This document shows positions 1-6,682 of a DNA stretch of 20,844 nt, piece after piece; positions within the stretch are counted from its first letter, which is position 1, and each line of letters opens with the position of its first letter. Made by a program: the position numbers and the translations under genes. The DNA comes from a virus: IMG/VR virus record IMGVR_UViG_3300025818_000242, positions 1-20,844 of that record; one strand, 5' to 3'. The notes under the pieces are model-generated. The model did no database searches, was not told the origin of the DNA, and saw only the letters and a list, made by a program, of their open reading frames with translations.

Positions 1-2
1 TT

Positions 3-263
3 CGTGCTGGTCTTCGTGGCATTAACAAGCCGCAAGGACTGAGAGATAGCACCTCTAAGTCACATCATGTGATGGCTCACTCTGGTGGTGAGTATAAGTA
101 TATCAAGTTCGGTGACGAGAACGCGACAACTGCTGGCGCACCGAAGGCGAATGAGTCCGAGGCAATGAAAGCAAAGCGTCGAGCCTTTAAGGCGCGTCAC
201 GCCAAGAACATTGCCAAGGGTAAAATGAGCGCAGCCTATTGGGCTGACAAAGTGAAATGGTAA
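3..263 (+). CDS. Conserved small phage protein of unknown function, 5' end missing
   Basis: The frame is open to the left edge of the window, so the gene starts before base 1. The visible 86 residues begin RAGLRGINKPQ. An internal GTG/ATG pair at 69/72 could be mistaken for the start, but coding-like residues continue upstream of it. The protein is small and very basic. It has a GGEYKYIKFGDENATTAG segment in the middle and a Lys/Arg/Ala-rich C-terminus ending MSAAYWADKVKW. I recall similar basic proteins with a KARHAKNIAKGK-type tail in many podovirus genomes, but I know no function for them. The charge would suit nucleic-acid binding, which is inference only. The stop is followed at once by the GGAG ribosome site of the next gene, so the two are probably co-transcribed. 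Confidence 0.75.
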   Translation, partial: RAGLRGINKPQGLRDSTSKSHHVMAHSGGEYKYIKFGDENATTAGAPKANESEAMKAKRRAFKARHAKNIAKGKMSAAYWADKVKW

Positions 264-274
264 GGAGTAATGCA

Positions 275-406
275 ATGAATGGTGTATTGGTTGATTTGAC
301 TATCTTCATGGGTCAGATGCGAAAGGGCATGGATCAAGAAGCAGGTATTGCTTGGCTTGAGCGTATTATTGAAAAGATGCGCTCTCGTTTGGCGGAGGAT
401 GTGTAA
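275..406 (+). CDS. Hypothetical 43-residue protein
   Basis: This small gene fills the space between two others. ATG at 275 follows a GGAG at 264-267 with 7-base spacing, and the stop TAA at 404-406 overlaps the next ATG as TAATG. The product is MNGVLVDLTIFMGQMRKGMD and then QEAGIAWLERIIEKMRSRLAEDV, which looks like a short hydrophobic start followed by an amphipathic helix. I do not recognise it. Support comes from the ribosome site, the exact fit between neighbours and the translational coupling, not from homology. The hydrophobic start is too short and mixed to call a membrane segment. Confidence 0.6.
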   Translation: MNGVLVDLTIFMGQMRKGMDQEAGIAWLERIIEKMRSRLAEDV

Positions 407-678
407 TGCCCAAAGGACAATCTCCCCGCTCTTCTATGCTTGCCAGATATAAAGTCTTGCAAGCTCAAATGAAGCGAATGGAGCCGAATCTGGACCGTGT
501 TGAGGATGCCCCCAATGCGACTACTGGTGAGAAGTTAATGCGCGGTTATCGCAACACAATGATTTCCATTGGGGAGCAGTTGAATAAAGCTAACCCTGCT
601 TATCGCTCTATTGGCAGGAGACTGACTAGGATTGAGAACAGTCTCGACACCAATGCTGAAAAGTTGTCTCGCAAATGA
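406..678 (+). CDS. Hypothetical 90-residue basic protein; possible small terminase by position
   Basis: ATG at 406 overlaps the previous stop (TAATG) and has a good GGAGG at 394-398, so the start is well supported. The product is basic and probably mostly helical (LARYKVLQAQMKRMEPNLDR near residues 12-31; SIGRRLTRIENSLDTNAEKL near 68-87). It contains no motif I recognise. T7 small terminase gp18 is 89 residues, and this protein lies two genes before the large terminase, so it is one candidate for the small subunit. I see no sequence likeness to gp18, so this is inference from size and place. Its TGA overlaps the next ATG (ATGA). Confidence 0.7.
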   Translation: MPKGQSPRSSMLARYKVLQAQMKRMEPNLDRVEDAPNATTGEKLMRGYRNTMISIGEQLNKANPAYRSIGRRLTRIENSLDTNAEKLSRK

Positions 679-881
679 GTTTCCTTTCTACGCTAAAGCC
701 AGACGAGCTTGGGCTATTGCGTGGGATCGTTCGCAAGGTCCACTTCGCAGAGGTGGTTAAGAAGTTTGGGCCTAACCACCCTGCGGTAACTGATAAGGAA
801 TGTGATCGCCTTATCGAAAACATTGGCCCTGAGATTGTCGAGCGGATGATTAAGTTCGGAGTCGATAAGGGTCTGCGCTAA
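675..881 (+). CDS. Hypothetical 68-residue protein directly before the large terminase
   Basis: This compact protein starts MSFLSTLKPDELGLLRGIVR and continues with a helix-rich body (DKECDRLIENIGPEIVERMI near residues 40-59). It overlaps the gene before by ATGA and the large terminase by TAATG, so it is translated within the same operon. I recall similar LKPDELxLLRxIVRKVHF proteins beside terminase genes in aquatic podoviruses but cannot name a family. Possible roles are a small terminase or a terminase accessory protein; neither is shown by the sequence. There is no strong ribosome site before 675, which fits re-initiation after the preceding gene. Confidence 0.7.
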   Translation: MSFLSTLKPDELGLLRGIVRKVHFAEVVKKFGPNHPAVTDKECDRLIENIGPEIVERMIKFGVDKGLR

Positions 882-2404
882 TGGTGGACTTCAAATACAA
901 ACCGGACGGCGAAGTCCTGAAATCCTTTATGAAGGATAACACCTTCTTTCGTGGCATTCGTGGTCCGGTTGGTTCTGGTAAGTCTGTGGGGTGCTGCATC
1001 GAAGTGTTCCGCAGGGCGCTTGGTCAGAACAAGGGCGACGATGGTATCCGCAAGAGTAGGTGGGCTATCATCCGGAACACCAACCCGCAGCTTAGAACGA
1101 CCACCATCAAGACTTGGCTTGACTGGTTTCCTGAGAACGACTGGGGCAAGTTTACTTGGTCGGTTCCATATACCCACCACATCAAGAAGGGGGACTTAGA
1201 CCTTGAGGTTATTTTCTTGGCTCTTGACCGGCCTGAGGACGTTAAGAAACTTCTGTCTCTCGAACTTACAGGAATCTGGATTAACGAGGCGCGAGAAATT
1301 CCTAAGAGTATTATTGATGCCTGCACGATGCGCGTTGGGCGCTACCCTTCTATGCGTGATGGCGGTCCTACTTGGACTGGCGTTATTGCCGATACCAACG
1401 CGCCTGAGGAAGATCATTGGTGGCCCATTATGTCTGGTGAGGTTCCAATCCCAGATCATATACCGCGTGAGCAAGCTAAGATGCTGGTTAAGCCGGACAA
1501 CTGGCGTTTCTTTACCCAGCCCTCTGCGATGGTTGAAGTAAAGAACGAGCAGGGTGAGATTGAGAAATATCAGCCAAACAAGAAGGCTGAGAACGCCAAG
1601 AACATGATGGATAGCTACTATCCTAATCTTATTCAGGGTAAGACTAAATCATGGATAGACGTATATGTGATGAATCGTCTAGGCCACATTCAGGACGGGA
1701 AGCCAGTGTATCCGATGTTTGCCCCAGAGGTCCACATTGCCAAGGAAGAAGTCCCGATTGCAGCGGGCCTGCCTGTCTACGTTGGCGTGGACTTTGGGCT
1801 AACTCCGGCAGCGACGATTGGTCAGAAGGTGCGTGGCCGTTGGTTGATCCAATCTGAAATCGTTGCCATTGACATGGGCATTGTTCGTTTCGCTGAAGTG
1901 CTTCGCAATGAACTGGCTTCGCGCTTTGCAGCATGCTCTGAGGTCCACATCTTTGGTGATCCGGCTGGCGACTTCCGCGCACAGACAGATGAATCTACTC
2001 CTTTTCAAATACTCCGAGGCGCAGGACTGCGAGCCTTTCCTACGCACTCCAACTCGGTTGACCTTCGACTAGAGGCAGTCTCCTCCCAACTGACCAAGAT
2101 GGTCGAAGGCAAGCCAGCGTTTATCGTAGATCGGCGCTGCTCTCAGCTTATCAAAGGGTTTGAGGGCGGATACTCCTACAAACGCATGGAAGTGTCGGGC
2201 GAGAGATACGCCGATAAGCCCGATAAAAATATGTTCAGCCACGTTCACGACAGCTTGCAATACCTTCTGCTCGGCGCTGGAGAGGGCAGGGCGTTGATGA
2301 ATAATCAAAAACCAGCTAATGTCGTAGTTGCCAAGCGCGACTTCGATGTGTTTGCAAAGACTAACAGGCCGCAGCGTAGACAGGGGCTATGGGCTAGAAT
2401 GTAA
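881..2404 (+). CDS. terL: Terminase large subunit (DNA packaging ATPase/nuclease)
   Basis: This is the motor that pumps phage DNA through the portal into the prohead and cuts the concatemer. At 507 residues it has the usual two-domain length. The ATPase domain has a Walker A motif GPVGSGKS at residues 28-35. A Walker B-like stretch LTGIWINEARE lies at about 129-139, with the catalytic glutamate expected in NEARE. The C-terminal nuclease domain has an RNase-H-like set of acids: VGVDFGLTPA (D304), HIFGDPAG (D360) and FSHVHDSLQY (D457). The start overlaps the upstream stop (TAATG). The gene lies directly upstream of the portal block, unlike T7, where gene 19 is at the far right end of the genome. 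No frameshift or missing motif is seen. Confidence 0.95.
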   Translation: MVDFKYKPDGEVLKSFMKDNTFFRGIRGPVGSGKSVGCCIEVFRRALGQNKGDDGIRKSRWAIIRNTNPQLRTTTIKTWLDWFPENDWGKFTWSVPYTHHIKKGDLDLEVIFLALDRPEDVKKLLSLELTGIWINEAREIPKSIIDACTMRVGRYPSMRDGGPTWTGVIADTNAPEEDHWWPIMSGEVPIPDHIPREQAKMLVKPDNWRFFTQPSAMVEVKNEQGEIEKYQPNKKAENAKNMMDSYYPNLIQGKTKSWIDVYVMNRLGHIQDGKPVYPMFAPEVHIAKEEVPIAAGLPVYVGVDFGLTPAATIGQKVRGRWLIQSEIVAIDMGIVRFAEVLRNELASRFAACSEVHIFGDPAGDFRAQTDESTPFQILRGAGLRAFPTHSNSVDLRLEAVSSQLTKMVEGKPAFIVDRRCSQLIKGFEGGYSYKRMEVSGERYADKPDKNMFSHVHDSLQYLLLGAGEGRALMNNQKPANVVVAKRDFDVFAKTNRPQRRQGLWARM

Positions 2405-2436
2405 TTTGTGCATTGCCCGTGCTTCTTTTCTATGCT
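2404..2436 (+). promoter_or_regulatory. Candidate promoter before the head-assembly genes
   Basis: The 61-base gap after the large terminase holds ATTTGTGCATTG (2404-2415; its first base is the last base of the terminase stop) and, 12 bases on, TTCTATGC (2428-2435). The same two blocks recur in the gap before the tail fibre (17512-17544) with 13 bases between them. Read as a sigma70-type site, TTGTGC would be the -35 and TATGCT the -10, with a long spacing of 19, so a match to host polymerase is only fair. A phage-polymerase promoter is an alternative. No start site can be seen from sequence. Confidence 0.4.
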
Positions 2437-2465
2437 TTTGAATTTAGAAATGTCAGGAGATTGTC

Positions 2466-2738
2466 ATGTGTTTCAAAAAGAAAGCTTCTGCTACAACTCA
2501 ACAAGAACAGGCTGTAGATCAGCAACAGGTTGCTGCCGAGGAAGTTAAGCAAGAAGAGATTGCTGCGGCCCGCGAGCAAAAGGCTGCTGACATTCGAGCG
2601 GAAGCTCCGCTGACCGAAGACCAAATTAAACGTGGTCGGCGTGGCGGAACTGGTCGTCGTTCTTTGCTTGTCTCTGGCGCTGGCGGTGCTGGTTATCTTA
2701 ACCGATTTCAGCCAGCTATGTCTCGTATGTGGGGTTAA
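2466..2738 (+). CDS. Hypothetical small Gln/Glu/Ala-rich protein between terminase and portal
   Basis: ATG at 2466 has a clear AGGAG six bases upstream (2455-2459). The 90-residue product starts MCFKKK and then has a Gln/Glu/Ala-rich helical region (about residues 8-45). It ends in a basic, glycine-rich tail (GRRGGTGRRSLLVSGAGGAG near 57-76, then YLNRFQPAMSRMWG). I recall small proteins with a GRRSLL and glycine tail beside portal genes in other podoviruses, but know no function. A minor virion or head-assembly part is a guess from position. The cysteine at position 2 is not preceded by a lipoprotein signal sequence. It is the first gene after a candidate promoter. Confidence 0.75.
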   Translation: MCFKKKASATTQQEQAVDQQQVAAEEVKQEEIAAAREQKAADIRAEAPLTEDQIKRGRRGGTGRRSLLVSGAGGAGYLNRFQPAMSRMWG

Positions 2739-2741
2739 AGA

Positions 2742-4274
2742 ATGGATCAAGCTGCAAAGAAGTATCTCAAGCGATACACCAAAGCAAAGGCGTTCCGCGA
2801 AAACTGGGTTCCTTTGTTCGAGGAGTGCTATGAGTATGCTCTGCCGCAGCGCGAGTCGTTCTATTACGAGGAGCATGGTCAGCGGCGCGATGACAGAATC
2901 TTTGACGAGACTGCCGTTGTTGGTGTTCAAGAGTTTGCAAGCCGTCTTCAGAGTGGCCTTGTTCCCAACTTTGCACGTTGGGCCGACCTTATGGCTGGTA
3001 GCGAGGTTCCTCCGGAACAGCGTGAAACCATTGACAACGAGCTTGATGAAGTAACTGAATACGTCTTCGAGATTCTCCAGAACTCCAACTTCAGCCAAGA
3101 GGTGCATGAGTCGTTCATGGACCTAGCGGTAGGCACTGGTGTGCTTGCGGTTGAAGAGGGTGACGCGATTAACCCAGTCAACTTTTCGGCAATCCCCCTG
3201 CCTCATGTAGTTCTTGATGTTGGTCCTGACGACCGCATCGACCATGTGTTCCGTGAGCGTAAGAAGATCAGGTATTCCGATCTGGAAATCCTTTACCCCA
3301 AGGGTAAGTTTGACGAGAAAGTAAAGCGCCAGATGAACAGCGAAGGGACCACCACGGTCCTTGAAGTTGTTTGCCGAGACTACTCCGTCAAGAACGAAGA
3401 GGCGTATATACACTACGCTATCTGTATGTCCACTGAGACTATCCTGTATGAGCAGAAGATGCGCGGGCTAGGCTCCAACCCATTTGTCTGCTTCCGCTGG
3501 TCTAAGTGTGCTGGCGAAGTCTATGGGCGTGGCCCGCTTCTCAATGCCCTGTCTGCCATCAAGACGACTAACCTGACCATCGAACTCATTCTGGAAAATG
3601 CTCAGATGCAAATCTCTGGCATCTACCAGATGGAAGATGATGGGGTTATTAACCCAGATACTATCCAACTCGTTCCGGGGACCATCATTCCCAAGGCTAT
3701 GGGTAGCTCCGGTTTGCAGCCGATCAATGCCGCTGGTCGCTTCGATGTTGCACAACTGGTCCTCAACGATATGCGACTGAACATCAAGCGGGCGCTTTAC
3801 AACGATATGCTTGGCGACCCGAACCGGACACCTGCCACGGCCACCGAAGTTGCCGAGCGCATGGCCGACCTTTCTCGCCGCATCGGTTCCGCATTTGGCC
3901 GCTTGCAGGCAGAGCTTGTCCAGCCCGTTCTTCAGCGCGTGATCTATATCCTAAAGAAGCAGGGCCGGATTGAAATCCCGACAGTCAATGGCCGCGAAGT
4001 CAAAATTCGATCTGTATCTCCACTTGCCCAAGCCCAAGCCAATCAAGACATTTCAAGCGTTGCTCGCTTCTTGGAACTAGTCGGTGGCGTCTTTGGACCA
4101 GAGATGTTGCAGATGCTTATTGATGGCGAGCGCACAGCTATTCACCTTGCTAAGAAGTTTGGTGTGCCTGAGAGCTTGATTCGTGATGAAGAGCAGCGTA
4201 AACAAATAGCTGCAATAGCGCAGCAGATGGCGCAGCAACAGATGAGTCAACAGGTTGGAACGCCCCAAGGTTAA
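2742..4274 (+). CDS. Head-to-tail connector (portal) protein
   Basis: The portal forms the dodecameric ring at one head vertex through which DNA enters and leaves, and onto which tubular A docks. At 510 residues it is close to T7 gp8 (536). Family hallmarks are the N-terminal WVPLFEECYEYALPQRESFY (residues 22-41), DETAVVGVQEFASRLQSGL (about 55-73), the NFSAIPLPHVVLDVGPDDRI segment, GRGPLLNALSAIKTTN in the middle, and DPNRTPATATEVAERMADLS. The C-terminus is Gln-rich (QQMAQQQMSQQVG), as in T7-type connectors. The 20 bases at its 3' end may overlap the next gene if that gene uses TTG at 4255. The upstream ribosome site is weak (a GGGG run inside the end of the previous gene). Confidence 0.93.
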   Translation: MDQAAKKYLKRYTKAKAFRENWVPLFEECYEYALPQRESFYYEEHGQRRDDRIFDETAVVGVQEFASRLQSGLVPNFARWADLMAGSEVPPEQRETIDNELDEVTEYVFEILQNSNFSQEVHESFMDLAVGTGVLAVEEGDAINPVNFSAIPLPHVVLDVGPDDRIDHVFRERKKIRYSDLEILYPKGKFDEKVKRQMNSEGTTTVLEVVCRDYSVKNEEAYIHYAICMSTETILYEQKMRGLGSNPFVCFRWSKCAGEVYGRGPLLNALSAIKTTNLTIELILENAQMQISGIYQMEDDGVINPDTIQLVPGTIIPKAMGSSGLQPINAAGRFDVAQLVLNDMRLNIKRALYNDMLGDPNRTPATATEVAERMADLSRRIGSAFGRLQAELVQPVLQRVIYILKKQGRIEIPTVNGREVKIRSVSPLAQAQANQDISSVARFLELVGGVFGPEMLQMLIDGERTAIHLAKKFGVPESLIRDEEQRKQIAAIAQQMAQQQMSQQVGTPQG

Positions 4275-4515
4275 TATTGGGATCGACGGAATACAGCGGA
4301 CTAAAGAGCTTGACCGTCAGATCAGCATGATGGTGGCTGAGATATTCAGCACACCAACAGGCAAAGAAGTCCTGAAGTATTTTAGGTCCATGACCATTGA
4401 AATGGTCAACGGCCCTAATGTTTCTACGGAAGAACTGCGACACTTGGAGGGGCAGCGATACTTCGTTGCCCTGATTGAACAACGAATTGCCCACGGACAC
4501 AGGAGCAAGCAATGA
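4255..4515 (+). CDS. Hypothetical protein of up to 86 residues between portal and scaffold
   Basis: This frame lies between portal and scaffold genes and reads VNIGIDGIQRTKELDRQISM and on through a helical body. No ATG lies near its beginning. A TTG at 4255 is the first canonical start after an in-frame stop at 4243-4245, and it overlaps the portal gene by 20 bases. An ATT at 4277 has a better-placed AAGG (4267-4270) but would be a very rare start codon. Internal Met codons (4327, 4330) would remove about 24 residues. The stop overlaps the scaffold ATG (ATGA). I do not recognise the family. The exact tiling and coding-like composition support a real gene, but the start is unsettled. Confidence 0.6.
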   Translation: MERPKVNIGIDGIQRTKELDRQISMMVAEIFSTPTGKEVLKYFRSMTIEMVNGPNVSTEELRHLEGQRYFVALIEQRIAHGHRSKQ

Positions 4516-5249
4516 GTGAAAGTTTGATGCAAGCAGCGGAGGCCACTGAGGCTCCGGAAACTACAGAGCCGCAGCAGGAAGCTGCGCCTGTATCTGATCG
4601 GCCAGAGTGGCTACCAGAGAAATACAAAAGTGGCGAAGACCTAGCCAAAGCCTACAAGGAGCTTGAGTCCAAGCTCGGCGGCAAGGAAGAAGAGCTTCGC
4701 AACAAACTCATGGAAGAGTTGCAAACGGAGGCATTCAAGGATCGTCCCGCCTCGGCTGGCGAGTATCAGCTTCCGGAAACTGTTGATGAAGAAGCTGGCG
4801 TAGACAGCAAGCTTTTGCAGTGGTGGTCTGAGCATTCCTTTGAGAATGGATACAGTCAGGAAGAGTTTCAGCAAGGCATCCAGATGTATATGGAAGCCAT
4901 TGGTCAGAGCGGTCCGGACCTTGAGTCAGAGGTTAAGAAACTTGGTGAGAATGCAAGCCAGCGCATTCAAGCTGTTTCTCTGTTTGCCAACAAGTTCTTT
5001 CCAAGCGAAGTCATGCCAGCCCTTGAGCGGCTTTGTGAGACTAGCGAAGGCATCGTCGCCCTTGAGCATATTATGGATTCGATGAAAGATGTAAGCGTTG
5101 CCGAATCAGCTAACTCTGCATCCGGTATCAACGAGCAATCTCTAAGGGAGATGATGAAGGATGAACGATACTGGAAAAACGGTTCTCAAGATCGTGACTA
5201 CATCCGGCAAGTCGATGAAGGTTTCCGCAAAATCTATGCACGAGGTTGA
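4512..5249 (+). CDS. Capsid assembly scaffold protein
   Basis: This is an internal scaffold that guides shell assembly and leaves before or during packaging, equivalent to T7 gp9. The 245-residue product has the typical make-up: an acidic, Pro/Glu-rich N-terminus (EAPETTEPQQEAAPVSDRPE, about residues 13-32), then WLPEKYKSGEDLAKAYKELE, a helical and strongly acidic middle, and a basic C-terminal helix-turn-helix-like end (about 215-245, DERYWKNGSQDRDYIRQVDE), the part that in this class binds the capsid protein. AGGAG at 4501-4505 and the ATGA overlap fix the start. Its position just before the capsid region fits. The last 14 bases overlap the next gene's likely start. Confidence 0.88.
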   Translation: MSESLMQAAEATEAPETTEPQQEAAPVSDRPEWLPEKYKSGEDLAKAYKELESKLGGKEEELRNKLMEELQTEAFKDRPASAGEYQLPETVDEEAGVDSKLLQWWSEHSFENGYSQEEFQQGIQMYMEAIGQSGPDLESEVKKLGENASQRIQAVSLFANKFFPSEVMPALERLCETSEGIVALEHIMDSMKDVSVAESANSASGINEQSLREMMKDERYWKNGSQDRDYIRQVDEGFRKIYARG

Positions 5250-5760
5250 GGTTCTTCGGCGGGGTAAGTGCTATCTTACCCCGTTTACTGTCGCCCATAT
5301 CGACGAGGTTGCCAGTATTCTATCGAAGGAAAACCTAGAAGAGATTTTCATACTTGGATTTGACAGTCCGCAGGAAGCTCTTCTGGATATGGTTGAATCC
5401 TCAGACTGCTATATCGCCCGACTGGACTCGGGCGATATTCTTTTTGTGGGTGGGCTTTGGTATGGAGAGGATGCAGAGCTTCCGCAAATGTTTGCGATGT
5501 TCTCTTCTAAGCTGAAGGAAAACTTTATTATGATGGCTCGTGGCTCAAAGATGCTTCTGCATTTCTTTGAGAAGGGCCATGATACACTGACGATGACTAT
5601 TCTTACCAAACATCAAGCAATGGTTCAGTGGGCTGTATGGCTAGGCTTTGAGCCTGTGGGTGTTTACGAAGACGCAGGACATCAGTATATTGATTTTGTG
5701 CGTTGTAATCCAAAGTCAAAAAGTGTTTACGATGACACACTACGGCCCGCTATGCACTGA
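5236..5760 (+). CDS. T7 gp13-like internal protein with GNAT-like fold (predicted)
   Basis: The body resembles T7 gp13 (a family formerly known as DUF2833): CYLTPFTVAHIDEVASIL at the start, a central VGGLWYGEDAELPQMFAMFS, and a C-terminal pattern HQAMVQWAVWLGFEPVGVYE followed by GHQYIDFVRC. This parallels gp13's SHIRFLKTIGAVFHEEYTRDGQFQLF. The pattern is reminiscent of acetyltransferase (GNAT) folds. I see no convincing acetyl-CoA loop, and an enzyme role is not shown. T7 gp13 is needed to make proper virions, so an assembly role is likely. I chose ATG 5236 (174 residues), because the earlier ATG at 5161 would add 25 unlike residues inside the scaffold gene. In T7 this gene lies between genes 12 and 14; here it is between scaffold and capsid. 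Confidence 0.7.
   Translation: MHEVEVLRRGKCYLTPFTVAHIDEVASILSKENLEEIFILGFDSPQEALLDMVESSDCYIARLDSGDILFVGGLWYGEDAELPQMFAMFSSKLKENFIMMARGSKMLLHFFEKGHDTLTMTILTKHQAMVQWAVWLGFEPVGVYEDAGHQYIDFVRCNPKSKSVYDDTLRPAMH
5694..5705 (+). promoter_or_regulatory. Weak copy of the promoter-like block, inside the gp13-like gene
   Basis: TTTTGTGCGTTG here is identical to 17512-17523 before the fibre gene and differs at two positions from 2404-2415. It lies about 135 bases before the capsid gene, where extra transcription would make sense. However, the second block (TTCTATGC) is absent at the right distance, and the bases also encode part of the protein (DFVRC). Coincidence is quite possible. Confidence 0.2.
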
Positions 5761-5839
5761 GAGGCCCGCAAGGACACCCTCGCCGAAGTGCCAGAATGGA
5801 TACCCGTCACATCTTTAACCTCAACAAAGGACTCTTGAA
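5761..5839 (+). promoter_or_regulatory. Capsid gene leader with ribosome site
   Basis: This 79-base untranslated stretch lies before the capsid gene. It ends with a strong AAAGGA (5826-5831) eight bases before the ATG, which suits a very highly made protein. I see no convincing -35/-10 pair and no terminator hairpin in it. Confidence 0.5.
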
Positions 5840-6649
5840 ATGGCTAATACGATTGACCAAGCCTTCATCAAGCAGTTTGAAACCGAGGTTCACCTTGCCT
5901 ATCAGCGTATGGGTTCCAAAATCCGGAACACTGTCCGCACTAGCAACGTGACGGGTTCGACTGCTCGATTCCAGAAGATCGGCACTGGTGCCGCTTCGAC
6001 CAAATCGCGTAACGGCAACGTGACTGCAATGGAACTGGCGCACACCTACGCCGAAGTTACCATGGCTGACTACTATGCTGCCGAATACATCGACAAACTG
6101 GATGAACTGAAGATCAACATCAACGAGCGTCAGGCCGTTGCTCAGTCGGCTGCTGCTGCCCTTGGCCGCAAAACCGACGAGCTTCTGACCACCGCTATGG
6201 ACGCTGGTGCTAACGCCACTCAGATCGCTGACGTTTCCGGCGCTCTGGGCAAGGCTGATCTTCTCACCCTGTTCCAAACCTTTGGCACTGCCGACATTCC
6301 GGAAGACGGACAGCGTTACCTCGCCATGTCGCCCGCTGGCTTTGCCGATCTCTTCAACATCACCGAGTTCGCTTCGTCGGATTATGTTGGCCCGCAGAAC
6401 CTCCCGTTCGCTGGCGGCATGACCATGAAAGAGTTCCTCGGCTTCAAGATTTACTCGACCTCGGCTGTTGCTGGCGGCAAGAACTTTGCCTACCACACCT
6501 CGGCTGTTGGCCTCGGCGTGAATGCTGATGTTTCGACTGAGATCAACTACGTTGCGGAAAAGGTTTCGCACCTTGCAACTTCGATGATGTCGATGGGCGC
6601 TGTTGTTATTGATAGCAACGGTGTCTACGAAGTCCTCGACAACAACTAA
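5840..6649 (+). CDS. Major capsid protein (predicted HK97 fold)
   Basis: The main shell subunit. The 269-residue product is shorter than T7 gp10A (344 residues), but its place after scaffold and before tubular A is the standard one. Features include a helical N-terminal arm (residues 1-35), the strand-rich region FQKIGTGAASTK and VTAMELAHTYAEVTMADYYA, then a long spine-helix-like stretch ERQAVAQSAAAALGRKTDEL (about 95-125). A compact domain follows, with EFASSDYVGPQNLPFAGGMT and an alanine/serine-rich end. Codons end in C or G far more often than in the ejection genes, as expected of the most abundant protein. Tandem stops TAA TAG close the gene. The sequence resembles short podovirus capsid proteins rather than T7's own. 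Confidence 0.85.
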   Translation: MANTIDQAFIKQFETEVHLAYQRMGSKIRNTVRTSNVTGSTARFQKIGTGAASTKSRNGNVTAMELAHTYAEVTMADYYAAEYIDKLDELKININERQAVAQSAAAALGRKTDELLTTAMDAGANATQIADVSGALGKADLLTLFQTFGTADIPEDGQRYLAMSPAGFADLFNITEFASSDYVGPQNLPFAGGMTMKEFLGFKIYSTSAVAGGKNFAYHTSAVGLGVNADVSTEINYVAEKVSHLATSMMSMGAVVIDSNGVYEVLDNN

Positions 6650-6655
6650 TAGGGG

Positions 6656-6675
6656 CGGGGGGCTTAGGCCCCCCG
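6656..6675 (+). terminator. GC-rich hairpin between capsid and tubular A genes
   Basis: CGGGGGGC (6656-6663), a TTAG loop (6664-6667) and GCCCCCCG (6668-6675) form a perfect 8-bp, all-GC stem starting 7 bases after the capsid stop. It occupies the place of T7's T-phi terminator. The following bases are AACTTACATG, with no T-run, so classic intrinsic termination is doubtful. It may instead cause partial termination, pausing or RNase processing, or stabilise the capsid mRNA. It sits 7 bases before the next ATG and so could also limit that gene's translation. Confidence 0.65.
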
Positions 6676-6682
6676 AACTTAC

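Noticed and set aside
2466-2500. Lipoprotein reading of the MCFKKK start
   Set aside because: The cysteine is residue 2, with no signal peptide before it, so no lipobox is present.
2430-3107. 225-codon minus-strand open frame over the small protein and portal genes
   Set aside because: It covers two well-supported plus-strand genes and shows a Leu/Ser-rich shadow composition with no recognisable domain.
4906-4925. Palindrome GGTCCGGACC within the scaffold gene
   Set aside because: A single 10-base palindrome in coding DNA is expected by chance in 20 kb and has no copies or context to suggest function.
5161-5235. Longer N-terminus for the gp13-like protein starting at 5161
   Set aside because: It would lie wholly inside the scaffold gene in another frame. 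The Shine-Dalgarno-like GAAGG directly abuts the ATG, and the added residues do not match the family pattern.
5205-5250. Programmed frameshift joining scaffold and gp13-like protein
   Set aside because: The overlap holds CGCAAAATC, which is not a standard slippery heptamer, and the gp13-like protein has its own ATG at 5236.
5807-6571. Long open frame (254 codons) on the minus strand opposite the capsid gene
   Set aside because: It is a mirror effect of the biased codons in the capsid gene. It has no ribosome site, has an odd composition, and would be the only minus-strand gene among tightly packed plus-strand genes.
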